DNA of 64,000 nt from Halomicrobium zhouii. GTDB lineage: Archaea; Halobacteriota; Halobacteria; Halobacteriales; Haloarculaceae. The first letter of the stretch is position 1. The number at the start of each line of letters is the position of its first letter. The notes beneath the pieces were generated by a model. The model was not told the origin of the DNA, did not search any database, and was given only the letters and a program-made list of their open reading frames with translations. The translations under genes and the position numbers were made by a program. The stretch covers positions 62,001 through 126,000 of the forward strand of contig NZ_FOZK01000006.1 of the NCBI RefSeq assembly GCF_900114435.1. The letters run 5' to 3'. Below are positions 49,513 through 59,130 of the stretch, piece after piece.

Positions 49513-49699
49513 CGTCGGGAACGACCGCGTCGACGGCCGCACCCAGCGCGAGGTAGCCGAAGACGCCGAACGTGGCGAGGAAGAGGACCGACCCGACGGC
49601 CATGAGCACGGCCGAGAGCGGGTCGTGCATGGCGACCTCGGTGAACGCGTCCGGCATCGCCAGGATGCTGTCGATCAGGTCCGTGAGCAGTGATTGCAT
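49478..49699 (-). CDS. Small single-pass membrane protein
   Basis: 73 residues. MQSLLTDLIDSILAMPDAFTEVAMHDPLSAVLMAVGSVLFLATFGVFGYLALGAAVDAVVPDV has one or two hydrophobic helices and an amphipathic N-terminus. The last 35 bases overlap the mer 3' end in convergent orientation. The family is not recognised; the composition fits a real haloarchaeal gene. Confidence 0.55.
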   Translation of the reverse strand: MQSLLTDLIDSILAMPDAFTEVAMHDPLSAVLMAVGSVLFLATFGVFGYLALGAAVDAVVPDVSSGAPSQAGR

Positions 49700-49775
49700 A
49701 GTCGGGGGTTCGGCAGACGGGCACTTGGCTTTCTCGGTCGCTATCCTGAAGAGGACCGAGCGTCGAGACGTGACC

Positions 49776-50117
49776 ATGCCCGACGACGCCTCGCTGGAGG
49801 ACTTTCTCGACGCCGACGACCAGGAGGCCGAATCGAACCACGACCGCGAGACGGCGACTTTGGGCGTCTCAGCGCCCGACGCTGTGGAGAGTGGTGACGG
49901 CGCGGATAGTCCGGACGGCGAGAGCGACGCTACCGAGTGCGACGACCAGGCAGTTCCTGCGGTAGACGACGAAGCGACCGAACAGCCCACCGACCCGGCG
50001 GTCGCGACCTACGACTGGACGCCGGGTGGTGCCGCCTGCGCGGCGTGTGCGGCGACCGCCGAGCGCCGGTGGCGCGACGAGGCGGGCTTCGTCTGCGAGG
50101 ATTGCAAGGACTGGTGA
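49776..50117 (+). CDS. Small zinc-finger protein, DUF7573-like
   Basis: 113 residues. ~75 acidic residues precede a compact C-terminal module: TYDWTPGGAACAACAATAERRWRDEAGFVCEDCKDW. Two CxxC pairs make a zinc ribbon. The module resembles a haloarchaeal family I recall as DUF7573. ATG 49776 (MPDDASLEDFLDADDQ) is chosen as the first start with acidic composition. Function unknown. Confidence 0.7.
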   Translation: MPDDASLEDFLDADDQEAESNHDRETATLGVSAPDAVESGDGADSPDGESDATECDDQAVPAVDDEATEQPTDPAVATYDWTPGGAACAACAATAERRWRDEAGFVCEDCKDW

Positions 50118-50308
50118 CGCGACGGCTACACTCCGCGGAGCGGTCGTGTAGCGCCCGCACACGACCGTGCGTGTCGTTGTCACCCAGCAGAGTTACAAGC
50201 CCGCACGCCCTAGGACCCCCCACGATTGGTCGTACGCGCAGGCCGAGACGGGTGGTGCCAGGGAACCGGCGGTGGCACGGCCCACGCGCGTCCCGCCCGA
50301 TGGCAACC

Positions 50309-51268
50309 ATGACAGACACGGACACCTCTCAGGGGCGACAGACGGAGCCAGCCCTCCGCGAAGCCAACCGCGTCGTGACGCAGGTAATCGAGAACGTCGA
50401 GGAGGTCATCGTCGGTCACCACGCGGAGATCGAGCACGTCCTCACGGCGATGCTCGGCCGGGGCCACGTCCTGCTGGAGGACGTCCCCGGCGTCGGGAAG
50501 ACGATGCTCGCCCGGGCCATCGCCGCCTCCTTCGAGGGAACGTTCAAGCGCGTCCAGTTCACGCCCGATCTCCTCCCGACGGACGTCACGGGCGTCAACG
50601 TCTACAACCAGCAGTCCGAGACCTTCGAGTTCCAGCCCGGGCCCATCTTCGGCAACGTGGTCCTGGGCGACGAGATCAACCGGGCGCCGCCGAAGACCCA
50701 GTCGGCACTGCTCGAGGCGATGGAGGAGGGGCAGGTCACCGTCGACGGGACGACCCGGGCGGTGCCGAAGCCGTTCACCGTCATCGCCACGCAGAACACG
50801 GTCGAACAGAACCGCACCTACGACCTGCCGATGGCGGAACTCGACCGCTTTACCAAGAAGATCCACCTGGGCTACCCCGACCAGGTCGAGGAGGCGGAGA
50901 TGCTCGGCCGCGTCGTCGGCCGTCACCCCATCGAGGACCTGGCGTCGGTGACCACGCTCGAGGAGTTCCAGCGTGCCCGCGACACCGTCGCCGACTTCGA
51001 CGTCGAACAGCCCCTGCGCGACTACGCCACCAGGCTCGCTCGCTACACGCGCGAGCACGCCCAGCTGGGCGTCAGTCCCCGGGGCTCACTCGCGCTGCTC
51101 CGGGCCTCACAGGGGCGGGCACTGCTCGACGGCCGGGACTACGTCGTCCCCGACGACCTGCAGACGGAGGCGCCGTCGGTCCTGGCCCACCGGGTTCGGC
51201 CGGACAGCGCGGAGCAGACGGGCCGCGACGTCGTGCGCGCGGCGCTCGATTCCGTTCCGGTCGAATGA
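50309..51268 (+). CDS. MoxR-family AAA+ ATPase
   Basis: 319 residues. Walker A is LEDVPGVGKTMLARAIA, Walker B is VVLGDEINRAPPKTQSALLEAMEE, with sensor regions VIATQNTVEQNRTYDLPMAELDRF. MoxR ATPases act as chaperones that mature or activate partner protein complexes, often encoded with DUF58/VWA proteins as here. ATG 50309 is preferred; ATG 50300 is three codons upstream. The end overlaps the DUF58 start (ATGA). Confidence 0.92.
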   Translation: MTDTDTSQGRQTEPALREANRVVTQVIENVEEVIVGHHAEIEHVLTAMLGRGHVLLEDVPGVGKTMLARAIAASFEGTFKRVQFTPDLLPTDVTGVNVYNQQSETFEFQPGPIFGNVVLGDEINRAPPKTQSALLEAMEEGQVTVDGTTRAVPKPFTVIATQNTVEQNRTYDLPMAELDRFTKKIHLGYPDQVEEAEMLGRVVGRHPIEDLASVTTLEEFQRARDTVADFDVEQPLRDYATRLARYTREHAQLGVSPRGSLALLRASQGRALLDGRDYVVPDDLQTEAPSVLAHRVRPDSAEQTGRDVVRAALDSVPVE

Positions 51269-52254
51269 GACCGACCCGCCGCGGGTACGCCGCGCTCGCC
51301 GTCGTCGTCGGCGCCTTCTTCTTCGCGTGGGCGGGGGACCCCGACCGGGCCCGGGCGCTCAACGCCATCGCGGCGCCGGTGCTGGCCGCCGTCGTCGCCG
51401 GCGCCGTCACCGTCCACCGGGCGGGAACGCCGACCGTCGAACGGGTCGAGCCCACCCCCGGCTTTCCCGGCGACACCCGGACGGTCGAACTCACCGTCGA
51501 GGGCGGCGGCGTCGCCACTGTCACCGACTGCATCGGCGAGGGCCTCTCCGGGTCGGCCACCTTCGACCGGACGCTCCCGGCGACCGTCACGTACGAGGTG
51601 ACCTACGACCAGCGGGGCGTCCACCGGCTGGGACGCACGATCGTCCGGGTCCGCGACGTCCTCGGGCTGGTCGAGACGACCCACCGCATCGACGACACGT
51701 CGTCGGTGCTGGTGTACCCGCGCGTCTACGCTGTCGGCGACCCCGGCTCCTTCCTCCGGACGCTCGGCCCGGAGAGCGACGAACGCACCGAGTTCGACCG
51801 CCTGCGCGAGTACGTCCCCGGCGACTCGTTGCGGGACGTCCACTGGAAGTCCAGCGCCAAACACGACGACCTGCTGGTCACGGAGTTCACCGACCCGACG
51901 GACGAGGAGGCCGTCAGCATCGCCGCGTCGGCCGACTCTCGGTACGCGGACGACATGGCCACCGCCGCGGCGACGCTGTTCGTCGCGGCCGTCTCGGTCG
52001 GCCTCACCGTCGACCTCACGGTGCCCGGTGGCTCCCTCCCGGAGGGCCACGGTGAGACGCACAAGCGACACGCGCTGGAACTGCTCGCGCGCACCGGGAG
52101 CGGGACCGTCCCGGACCACGCCTGGGAGCGCGCCGAGGTCCGGATCCGCGCCGAGGGGTCGGGCGTGACCGTCGCCGTCGACGAGCGGGTCTACTCGCTC
52201 GAGGACCTGACCGCGACGCGGGAGAACCCGGTCCGGGCGGAGGTGGCGCCGTGA
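51265..52254 (+). CDS. DUF58 membrane protein
   Basis: 329 residues. Two N-terminal membrane helices (~10-45) are followed by a beta-rich extracytoplasmic or cytoplasmic part and the DUF58 core GPESDERTEFDRLREYVPGDSLRDVHWKSSAKHDDLLVTEF. It starts in a 4-base overlap with moxR and ends in a 4-base overlap with the transglutaminase gene (GTGA), a tight three-gene operon. DUF58 proteins are partners of MoxR; the complex is of unknown function. Confidence 0.92.
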   Translation: MRPTRRGYAALAVVVGAFFFAWAGDPDRARALNAIAAPVLAAVVAGAVTVHRAGTPTVERVEPTPGFPGDTRTVELTVEGGGVATVTDCIGEGLSGSATFDRTLPATVTYEVTYDQRGVHRLGRTIVRVRDVLGLVETTHRIDDTSSVLVYPRVYAVGDPGSFLRTLGPESDERTEFDRLREYVPGDSLRDVHWKSSAKHDDLLVTEFTDPTDEEAVSIAASADSRYADDMATAAATLFVAAVSVGLTVDLTVPGGSLPEGHGETHKRHALELLARTGSGTVPDHAWERAEVRIRAEGSGVTVAVDERVYSLEDLTATRENPVRAEVAP

Positions 52255-54458
52255 CGCTCGTCGAGCGCGTCCGCCGGAATCGCGCGGTCGCGGCGGTCGA
52301 CTGGCCGCGAGCGACGGCCCTGTTCGCCGTCCTCGTCACGCTCGGGGCCGCGCTGCAGGTGATGTACCACTTCATCGACGTCGTCGGTCTCCCGCTCGCG
52401 TTCCTCGCCATCGTCGCCGTCTCGCTGGTCGCGGCGACGGCCCTGGCCCGCGTGCTACCGGCGTGGACGGCCGTCGTCGTCGCCGTCGTCCTGCTCGCGC
52501 TCGGGCTCGGCTGGTACCTGACTCAGATCACCGGCAACCCGCCGTGGGTCGCGCTGTTCGCCGACGCGGTCTCGCTGCTCGGCGGGCGCTCGCTCCTCCG
52601 CATCTCGAACGTCCGGGCGTGGGTGCTGGGCGTCACCCCCGGCCCGGTGTTCCTGACCTGGTACTTCGCGCTCCGCCGGTGGTACACGCCCGCGGTCGCC
52701 GTCGCCGGCGGGACGCTCACGTTCTTCGTGCTGACCGGCGACGCGGACGTGGTGACGACGCTGACTGGCGTCGTCGCCGGCGCGGCCGCGCTGGGGCTGG
52801 GCGACTTCGAGCGCCGCGACGAACCCGTCGCGCGTGCCGAGACGGTCCTCGTCGTCGCCGCGGTGATGATCGTCGTCCCATCGGCCATCTCCGTCGTTCC
52901 GGCGACGGCGGGCGCGGCGGGTCCGCTGGCGCCGGGGCTCGACCGGGCCGCCACGGTCGAGGCCAACCTGATGGACGCCGAGGAGGACCTGGCGGTCCAG
53001 GGAGCCATCAGCCTCTCGCCGCAGGTCCGCTTCACCGTGACGAGCGACGAGGGCGACTACTGGCGCGTCGGGAGCTACGACCGCTACACCGGTGACGGCT
53101 GGGTCCGGACCGGCGGGACCAGCGAGTACCGTCACGGCCGACTCGACTCGCCGCCCGGCCCGTCGCGGACCGTCGACCAGACGTTCCGCGTCGAAACGCG
53201 CAGTAACGTCGCACCGGCCGCGTGGAAGCCGGTCCGGGTCGCCGGGCTTCCCGGCGCGACCGTCCGGAACGACGGCAGCGTCGTCCCCGGCGAGACGCTC
53301 GAAGAAGGCGACAGCTACCGGGTCCGCAGTGAGGTATCCGACGCTTCGCCCCGGCAACTCGACCAGGCCGGGACGAACTACCCCGGCGCCATCGAGTCAC
53401 GGTACACGCAGCTACCCGATAGCACGCCCGAGCGCGTCGGCGACCGGGCCGCGCGGCTGACCGCCGACGCCGAGACCCCCTACCAGCGGGCCCGCGTCGT
53501 CGAGCAGTGGCTCCAGAACAACAGGAACTACTCGCTGAACGTCGACCGGCCGCGCGGCGACGTCGCCGACGCGTTCCTCTTCGAGATGGACGCCGGCTAC
53601 TGCACCTACTACGCGACGACGATGGTGACGATGCTGCGGAGCCAGGACGTCCCCGCCCGGTTCGTCACCGGCTACACGGCCGGCGAGCGCGTCGACGAAG
53701 ACCGTCGGGTGGTCCGCGGGCTCAACGCCCACGCCTGGGTCGAGGTGTACTTCCCGAGGTACGGCTGGGTGACGTTCGACCCGACGCCGGGTGGCCCCCG
53801 CGAGGCGGTCCGCGACCGAACCGTCCAGCAGGCCCGCGAGAACGAGGAGACGGCCGTCGACACGACGGAGACGGGCGGCACCGAGGAGTGGACGCCGACG
53901 GAGACCCAGACGGTCGAACCGCTGACGACGGCGGACGAGGCGTCCTCGAACGTCTCGGCGGACGCCGATAGCAGCACCATCGAGTCGCCGACCCTCCCGG
54001 CGGGGATCATCACGCAGGACCTCCCCGGGGTGAACGCGACGGGGGCGAACGCGACCGGAACGGGTGCGGGCGCGGCGAACGACGGGCCCCTCCCGCGGAT
54101 GCCCACCCGCCAGCAGTTCGCCCTCGTCCTCGTCGCGGCCCTGGGCGCCGCCGTCGGAGTTCGCCGCAGCGGCGTTCCCGAGCGGGCCTACCGCGCGCTC
54201 TGGCTCCGCTACCAGCCCCGTTCCGACCCCGCAACCGACGTCGAACGGGCGTTCCAGCGACTCCAGTACTACCTCGGCGAGCACCACTACCGTCCGCGCT
54301 GGGACGACGAGACCGTCCGCGAGTACGTCGACGCCATCGACGCCGACCCGCGGGCCCGGCGCGTCGCGGCCATCCGCGAGCGCGCGCGCTACCGCGGCGA
54401 CGTGAGCGAGGCCGACGCCGACGAGGCGGTGCGCCTGGTGAACGAGCTCGTCAGGTGA
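52251..54458 (+). CDS. Transglutaminase-like membrane protein (DUF3488 / DUF4129 type)
   Basis: 735 residues. About six N-terminal membrane helices are followed by a transglutaminase-like domain with a catalytic Cys451 (MDAGYCTYYATTMVTMLRSQDVPARFVTGY), His494 (GLNAHAWVEVYFPRYGWVTFDPTPGG) and Asp510. Near the end are a low-complexity Thr/Glu linker (~525-600), another membrane segment (RQQFALVLVAALGAAVGVRRSG) and a DUF4129-like helical tail. GTG 52251 overlaps the previous stop. Such proteins, with MoxR and DUF58, are thought to form a membrane machine; the reaction is unknown (protease-like or cross-linking). Confidence 0.93.
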   Translation: MTLVERVRRNRAVAAVDWPRATALFAVLVTLGAALQVMYHFIDVVGLPLAFLAIVAVSLVAATALARVLPAWTAVVVAVVLLALGLGWYLTQITGNPPWVALFADAVSLLGGRSLLRISNVRAWVLGVTPGPVFLTWYFALRRWYTPAVAVAGGTLTFFVLTGDADVVTTLTGVVAGAAALGLGDFERRDEPVARAETVLVVAAVMIVVPSAISVVPATAGAAGPLAPGLDRAATVEANLMDAEEDLAVQGAISLSPQVRFTVTSDEGDYWRVGSYDRYTGDGWVRTGGTSEYRHGRLDSPPGPSRTVDQTFRVETRSNVAPAAWKPVRVAGLPGATVRNDGSVVPGETLEEGDSYRVRSEVSDASPRQLDQAGTNYPGAIESRYTQLPDSTPERVGDRAARLTADAETPYQRARVVEQWLQNNRNYSLNVDRPRGDVADAFLFEMDAGYCTYYATTMVTMLRSQDVPARFVTGYTAGERVDEDRRVVRGLNAHAWVEVYFPRYGWVTFDPTPGGPREAVRDRTVQQARENEETAVDTTETGGTEEWTPTETQTVEPLTTADEASSNVSADADSSTIESPTLPAGIITQDLPGVNATGANATGTGAGAANDGPLPRMPTRQQFALVLVAALGAAVGVRRSGVPERAYRALWLRYQPRSDPATDVERAFQRLQYYLGEHHYRPRWDDETVREYVDAIDADPRARRVAAIRERARYRGDVSEADADEAVRLVNELVR

Positions 54459-54591
54459 CCGCTCCTGGCGACCCCAGTGAAGCGTACCGACGACCTCCCG
54501 GCGGACCGCCGTCGTAAACTCGCTCGTTCGATGGACCGACGTCCGCTACAGGCCCCGAAATTGGGCGCGCGGCGGGCAACACCAGTAAGTG

Positions 54592-54917
<326 letters not shown>

Positions 54918-55085
54918 CCTCCCCGTAGCGGCTTTTCTGGCTGGCAGTTTCTCGTGCGTCGAGCGACGCGTCGTCACCCGCAACTGACCTACGAACCAGC
55001 GGCAGCCGCGTCGGTCCCAGGAACCATCCCGTCGTCCCGCAGTTAGCAGCTGGATAGTATTGCCCCCGTCGGCCGGACCGACCGT

Positions 55086-56855
55086 ATGGCACAGGCTGTC
55101 CGACTCCTCTTCGCGGACCCGCGGGTCGAGGTACTCGAACGCGACTCGGACGTGTGGGTCGTCTCCGGCGTCGACCCGGACCGGCTCGCGTCGCTCGTCG
55201 CCGACGCGCCGTCGGCCGCGGCCGTCCGCGAGTCTATCGACGACGTCGCCGAGGACGCCGTCGTCGTCCACGTCGCGATGGACGAGGCCGGCCCCGCGGC
55301 CGTCGACGCCTATCGGAGCGTCGTCTCCAACCGGAACTGCTACCACTGTCGAGCCGGCGACGGGACGCTCGTTCTCACGGACCAGTACCGCAACGCCGTC
55401 TCGCAGGTCCCGGCCGCCGACCGGACCGTCGCCGAGACGGCCGTGGCCGACCACCTCCTGTTTCGCGCGCCGGTCGCGCCGACGACCTACCTCGCCGAGA
55501 TCCGCGCGCTCGAACACGGTACCTGGGTCCACTGGGACCTCGGCAGCGGCGAGCGGAGACAGGCTCGCGTCGGCACGCTCGCGGGCGACCGCGACGTCGA
55601 CGCGGACCGGCCGGCGGCACTCGGCGAGACGCTCGAAGCCGTCCTCGAAAAGGGGAGCGACGGGCCGTCCGCCGTCACCAACATGCTCTCGGGCGGCGTC
55701 GACTCGACGCTCGCCGGCACGTACCTCGACGACGCCCCCGCGGTCGTGATGGAGCCGGACGCGCCCGAACTCGCGTTCGAGTGCCAGTACGCCAGCGAGG
55801 CCGTCGAGTTGCTCGACGCCGACGCCAGGGCCGTCACGCTCCGGGAGGCCGACTACCTCGACCAGCTCGCGACGAGCGTGGAGCGGCTGGGCTTTCCCTC
55901 CCACTACAGCGCGACGGCCGTGATGGACGCCGTCTTCGGAACCGACGACGGCCGGCGATACGTCAACGGCGAGGGCGCCGACGCGCTGTTCGGCCTCACC
56001 GGCACGAAGGGGTTCCGGGCGGCAGCGCGCTTCGACGACCTGGTCTCCCGGCCGATGACCGGTGCTCTCACCTCGCTGCCCGGGTCGCTCGGTGAGTACG
56101 CCGCGACCTTCGCCCTCCAGGCCGAGCGGGCGCGACGCCGCCCCTCTCACCCCGAGTCGTTCGCCCAGCAGTTCGCCTTCTTCACCGACCCGGCGGTGGT
56201 CGCCGAGTTCGTCGGCGAGGCGCCGGTGCGAGAGCGCGCCCGACGCCAGTACGAGTACGTCGCCGACCGGGTCGACGGGCTGGCCGACGACCCCTGGGAC
56301 GCACAGCTCGAACTGGGCCACCTCCTGAGTTTCTTCGCCCACAACACCGTCACCCAGTGGCGACAGCTCGCCTACGCCCACGGCAAGAGCCTGTTCGCGC
56401 CGTTCAACACCCGCTCGGTCGCCAGGCTCTCCCAGTCGATTCCCGCCAGCGAGCGCTACGCCGACGGCCACCTCCTGCCCCAGCGGTCGACGACCAAATA
56501 CGTCCCCAAACGTCTGCTCGACCGTCGGCTCCCGGCATACGATACGGACAAACCCAAGGGCGGCGGGGTCTTCCCCCGCGAACGCTTCTTCGAATCGGGC
56601 TGTCTCGAAGACGTCTTCGACCGGTACGAGCCCCCGTCGTACGTCCCGGCGTCGATGTACGAGGGCCACGTCGAATCGTGGGGCCCGCTCACCTGGAACC
56701 TCGTCACCTGGGCCGTCTGGCGCGACCACGTCCTCGAAAACGACGACCTGGGCGTGCTCGACGGAACGACCGAGGTGTGGTGTGACGGAGATGTGCAGGT
56801 CGACCGCGCGGGCGACTCCGGCGCGGAAATCCGAACAGACGTACAGTCCGGGTGA
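55086..56855 (+). CDS. Asparagine-synthase-like protein without a glutaminase Cys
   Basis: 589 residues. Residues 1-~165 are a diverged N-terminal domain that begins MAQAVRLLFADPRVEV and lacks the N-terminal Met-Cys of glutamine-using enzymes. The synthetase half has the PP-loop LSGGVDSTLAGTY (SGGVDS at 202-207), then VNGEGADALFGLTG at 295-303, where the usual GEGxDELFGG Glu is Ala300. DKPKGGGVFPRERFF follows at the end. The ATP pyrophosphatase core seems intact, but the product is uncertain: asparagine synthetase, a lactam-type synthetase or a protein amidator are possibilities. Confidence 0.85.
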   Translation: MAQAVRLLFADPRVEVLERDSDVWVVSGVDPDRLASLVADAPSAAAVRESIDDVAEDAVVVHVAMDEAGPAAVDAYRSVVSNRNCYHCRAGDGTLVLTDQYRNAVSQVPAADRTVAETAVADHLLFRAPVAPTTYLAEIRALEHGTWVHWDLGSGERRQARVGTLAGDRDVDADRPAALGETLEAVLEKGSDGPSAVTNMLSGGVDSTLAGTYLDDAPAVVMEPDAPELAFECQYASEAVELLDADARAVTLREADYLDQLATSVERLGFPSHYSATAVMDAVFGTDDGRRYVNGEGADALFGLTGTKGFRAAARFDDLVSRPMTGALTSLPGSLGEYAATFALQAERARRRPSHPESFAQQFAFFTDPAVVAEFVGEAPVRERARRQYEYVADRVDGLADDPWDAQLELGHLLSFFAHNTVTQWRQLAYAHGKSLFAPFNTRSVARLSQSIPASERYADGHLLPQRSTTKYVPKRLLDRRLPAYDTDKPKGGGVFPRERFFESGCLEDVFDRYEPPSYVPASMYEGHVESWGPLTWNLVTWAVWRDHVLENDDLGVLDGTTEVWCDGDVQVDRAGDSGAEIRTDVQSG

Positions 56856-56903
56856 GCGTATTTAGCCGAGAGCGAGGCTGGGCTGTCGGTCTGCGGCGAG
56901 CGT

Positions 56904-57060
56904 ACGCCGCCGAAGGCGGCGTTTCACCGTCAGAGCCAAGCTCTGACGAGCACTCGTTCGCTGCGCTCACGAGTACCACGGAATCGCGGCTTCGCCGCGA
57001 TTCCGCCTTTTTCTCCGACGTTTTTCAAGGAGCGGTGCCCACAGCGAGCCGAAGGCTCGC
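56904..57060. terminator. Cluster of five hairpins between convergent genes
   Basis: Perfect stems in order: ACGCCGCC-GAA-GGCGGCGT (56904-56922); CGTCAGAGC-CAA-GCTCTGACG (56928-56948); ACTCGT, 11-base tip, ACGAGT (56952-56974, tip TCGCTGCGCTC); an 11-bp stem with a TTC loop (56980-57004); GCGAGCC-GAA-GGCTCGC (57044-57060). T-runs follow the fourth on the plus strand, and minus-strand T5 follows engB. Placed between the convergent ends at 56855 and 57090, they may stop transcription from both sides. Confidence 0.6.
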
Positions 57061-57089
57061 GAGGACACCCGACGCAGAAAAAGGTCGTC

Positions 57090-57707
57090 TTAGAAGAACT
57101 TGAACAGGTCGTCGCGCTCCTGTTCGTGGAGGTGATGGCGGACCGCCTCGTACAGGGGGTCGATATTGCCACGCTTGGCGCTGATGGGTGCGATGGTCTC
57201 CTGCCACTGCTGCCACGGGGGATAGAGGCCGAGGCGTTCACAGAGGTCGTTCAGGCGCTCGTCCTCGTCGTCGACCTTGTCCATCTTGTTGACGGCGACC
57301 ACCGTCGGAATATCCAGTTCCCGGAGGAAGTGGAACATCTCGACGTCGTGGGGGACCTCGTCGGGGCCGGAGTGGCGGTCGATGATGTCGATGACGGCCT
57401 TGCCGTCGACGACGAGGACGCCGACCAGAATCTCGTCGGCGTAGCGCTCGAGGTACTGGACGACGTCGGTCTTGATCTGCTCGCGGACCTCTTCCGGGAC
57501 GCCTTTCATGAATCCGAAGCCCGGCAGGTCGGTGATCACGAAGTCCTCGGCGGTCCAGTCGAAGTGGTTGGGCTTCTTCGTGACGCCGGGGCGCTGGCCG
57601 GTGTTGAACGTGTGGCCGGTGACCTCCCGCATCAGCGTCGACTTCCCGACGTTCGACCGGCCGACGAAGACGACCTCGCCGTCCCGGTCCGGTCGCGTCT
57701 CGAACAT
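57090..57707 (-). CDS. engB: EngB-type GTP-binding protein
   Basis: 205 residues. G1 is GRSNVGKS (16-23), G3 is DLPG in [16 protein letters not shown]4 is NKMD. Also present are [23 protein letters not shown] (switch I) and the C-terminal [19 protein letters not shown]. The bacterial relatives assist ribosome assembly. ATG 57707 ([18 protein letters not shown]) is chosen; the upstream frame is Arg-rich. Its end reaches the hairpin cluster. Confidence 0.92.
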   Translation of the reverse strand: MFETRPDRDGEVVFVGRSNVGKSTLMREVTGHTFNTGQRPGVTKKPNHFDWTAEDFVITDLPGFGFMKGVPEEVREQIKTDVVQYLERYADEILVGVLVVDGKAVIDIIDRHSGPDEVPHDVEMFHFLRELDIPTVVAVNKMDKVDDEDERLNDLCERLGLYPPWQQWQETIAPISAKRGNIDPLYEAVRHHLHEQERDDLFKFF

Positions 57708-57896
57708 ACCGGGGAGAGGGGGCCAGCGCCCAAAGCCTCGGTGGTTCGCGCTGCGGTGTGTCGCGCGGCGGCGAATCGAGGAGTTTACAGCGCCCGTTGT
57801 TCCCATCGGTGGCTTTAACTCGCTATTCGTGATCGATTCACGTACTCACCGTTTCATGGCGGGTGCGGATTCGCGCCCGCGCGGGAGCACCTACCT
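57708..57896. other. Divergent intergenic region
   Basis: Spacer between engB and the Gfo/Idh/MocA gene. No gene is supported. A few AT-rich spots (TTTAACTCGCTATTC near 57815) may belong to a promoter, but no clear TATA box is at the usual distance from the ATG at 57897. Confidence 0.35.
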
Positions 57897-59042
57897 ATGG
57901 ACGAAGTCACTATCGGGGTTATCGGCGCGGGCAACCGCGGCGAGACCCACAGCGAGGCGTACGCGGAGGTACCGGGCGCGACGGTGGCGGCCGTCGCCGA
58001 CGTCGACGAGGACGCGGCCCAGCGGCTGGCCGAGCGATACGACGTTCCCGAGGTCTACGCGGACTTCCGGGCGATGCTCGACGATTCGGGCGTCGACGCG
58101 GTCGACGTCTGCGTACACAACAACCTCCATCGGCCGATGGCCGTCGCGGCCTTCGAGGCCGGCAAGCACGTCTTCTGCGAGAAGCCCCTGGCCGGGAGCT
58201 ACGCCGACGCGAAGGCCATCGCTGACGCCGCCGAGGCCGCGGGCAAGCACCTCGGCGTCCAGAACGAGACGCTGCTCGCGCCGGAGACCCGCGGCGCGAA
58301 GACGTTCGTCGACGAGGGGAACCTCGGCGAGATCTCCTACGCGCGGTCGGTGTACTCCCGCCGGCGCGGCCGGCCGTACGTCGACGGCTACGGGACGCCC
58401 GCGTTCGTCTCGAAGGAGTCGGCCGGCGGCGGCCCGGTCATCGACATCGGCACCTACGAGATCGGACGGATGCTCTACCTGCTGGACAATCCCGACGTCG
58501 AGCGCGTCAACGGCAAGACCTTCGAGTTCTACCGGGACAGCTACGACGAGTCCCTCGTCGGGCCGAACACCGACGTCTACGAGGACCGACTCGAGGACTC
58601 CGGCTTCGACGTCGAGGACGCCGGCACCGGCGCGGCCCGGCTGGCAGACGGTACGCGCCTGGAGATCCGCGCCGCCTGGCACATGTACCAGTCCGACGAG
58701 CGCGGCGCCGTGGTGGGGTCCACTGGCGGAATCGAACTCGACCCGCTGGAGTTCCACACGACGACGAACGACTACGAGACGACCGCCCGGATCGACGTCG
58801 ACGAGTACGAGACCCGGCAGGGCCGGCTCGCGAGCGAGCGCGGCTACACCGCCGACCGGCCGACGCAGTTCGACCACTGGATCGAGACCGTCCGCGGCGA
58901 CGTCGAACCGATCCCGACGGGCGACATCGCGCTGAACTCCATGCTCGTCATGGAGGGGATCTACCTCTCAGACGAACTCGGTCGGGAAGTGAGCGCCGAC
59001 GAGGTCGTCGACAATTCGGAGTCCCGCTCCGTCGACCTGTAG
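57897..59042 (+). CDS. Gfo/Idh/MocA-family oxidoreductase
   Basis: 381 residues. The Rossmann site is VTIGVIGAGNRGETHSEAY; the catalytic-face motif is HVFCEKPLAGSYADAKAIADAAE. The C-terminal beta-sheet domain contains GGGPVIDIGTYEIGRMLYLLDNPDVERVNGKTF and the end VEPIPTGDIALNSMLVMEGIYLSDELGREV. These enzymes oxidise or reduce sugars, inositols or related compounds with NAD(P). The substrate cannot be named. It stands alone in the plus orientation. Confidence 0.9.
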   Translation: MDEVTIGVIGAGNRGETHSEAYAEVPGATVAAVADVDEDAAQRLAERYDVPEVYADFRAMLDDSGVDAVDVCVHNNLHRPMAVAAFEAGKHVFCEKPLAGSYADAKAIADAAEAAGKHLGVQNETLLAPETRGAKTFVDEGNLGEISYARSVYSRRRGRPYVDGYGTPAFVSKESAGGGPVIDIGTYEIGRMLYLLDNPDVERVNGKTFEFYRDSYDESLVGPNTDVYEDRLEDSGFDVEDAGTGAARLADGTRLEIRAAWHMYQSDERGAVVGSTGGIELDPLEFHTTTNDYETTARIDVDEYETRQGRLASERGYTADRPTQFDHWIETVRGDVEPIPTGDIALNSMLVMEGIYLSDELGREVSADEVVDNSESRSVDL

Positions 59043-59130
59043 GCTCGCCGCGCGGTCGAGGACTCGCTATCTTTCCGCCCCTCTGGCCCTATCCCTGCCT
59101 TATTTCTCGTTGCCACTCTCACCCATCGGT

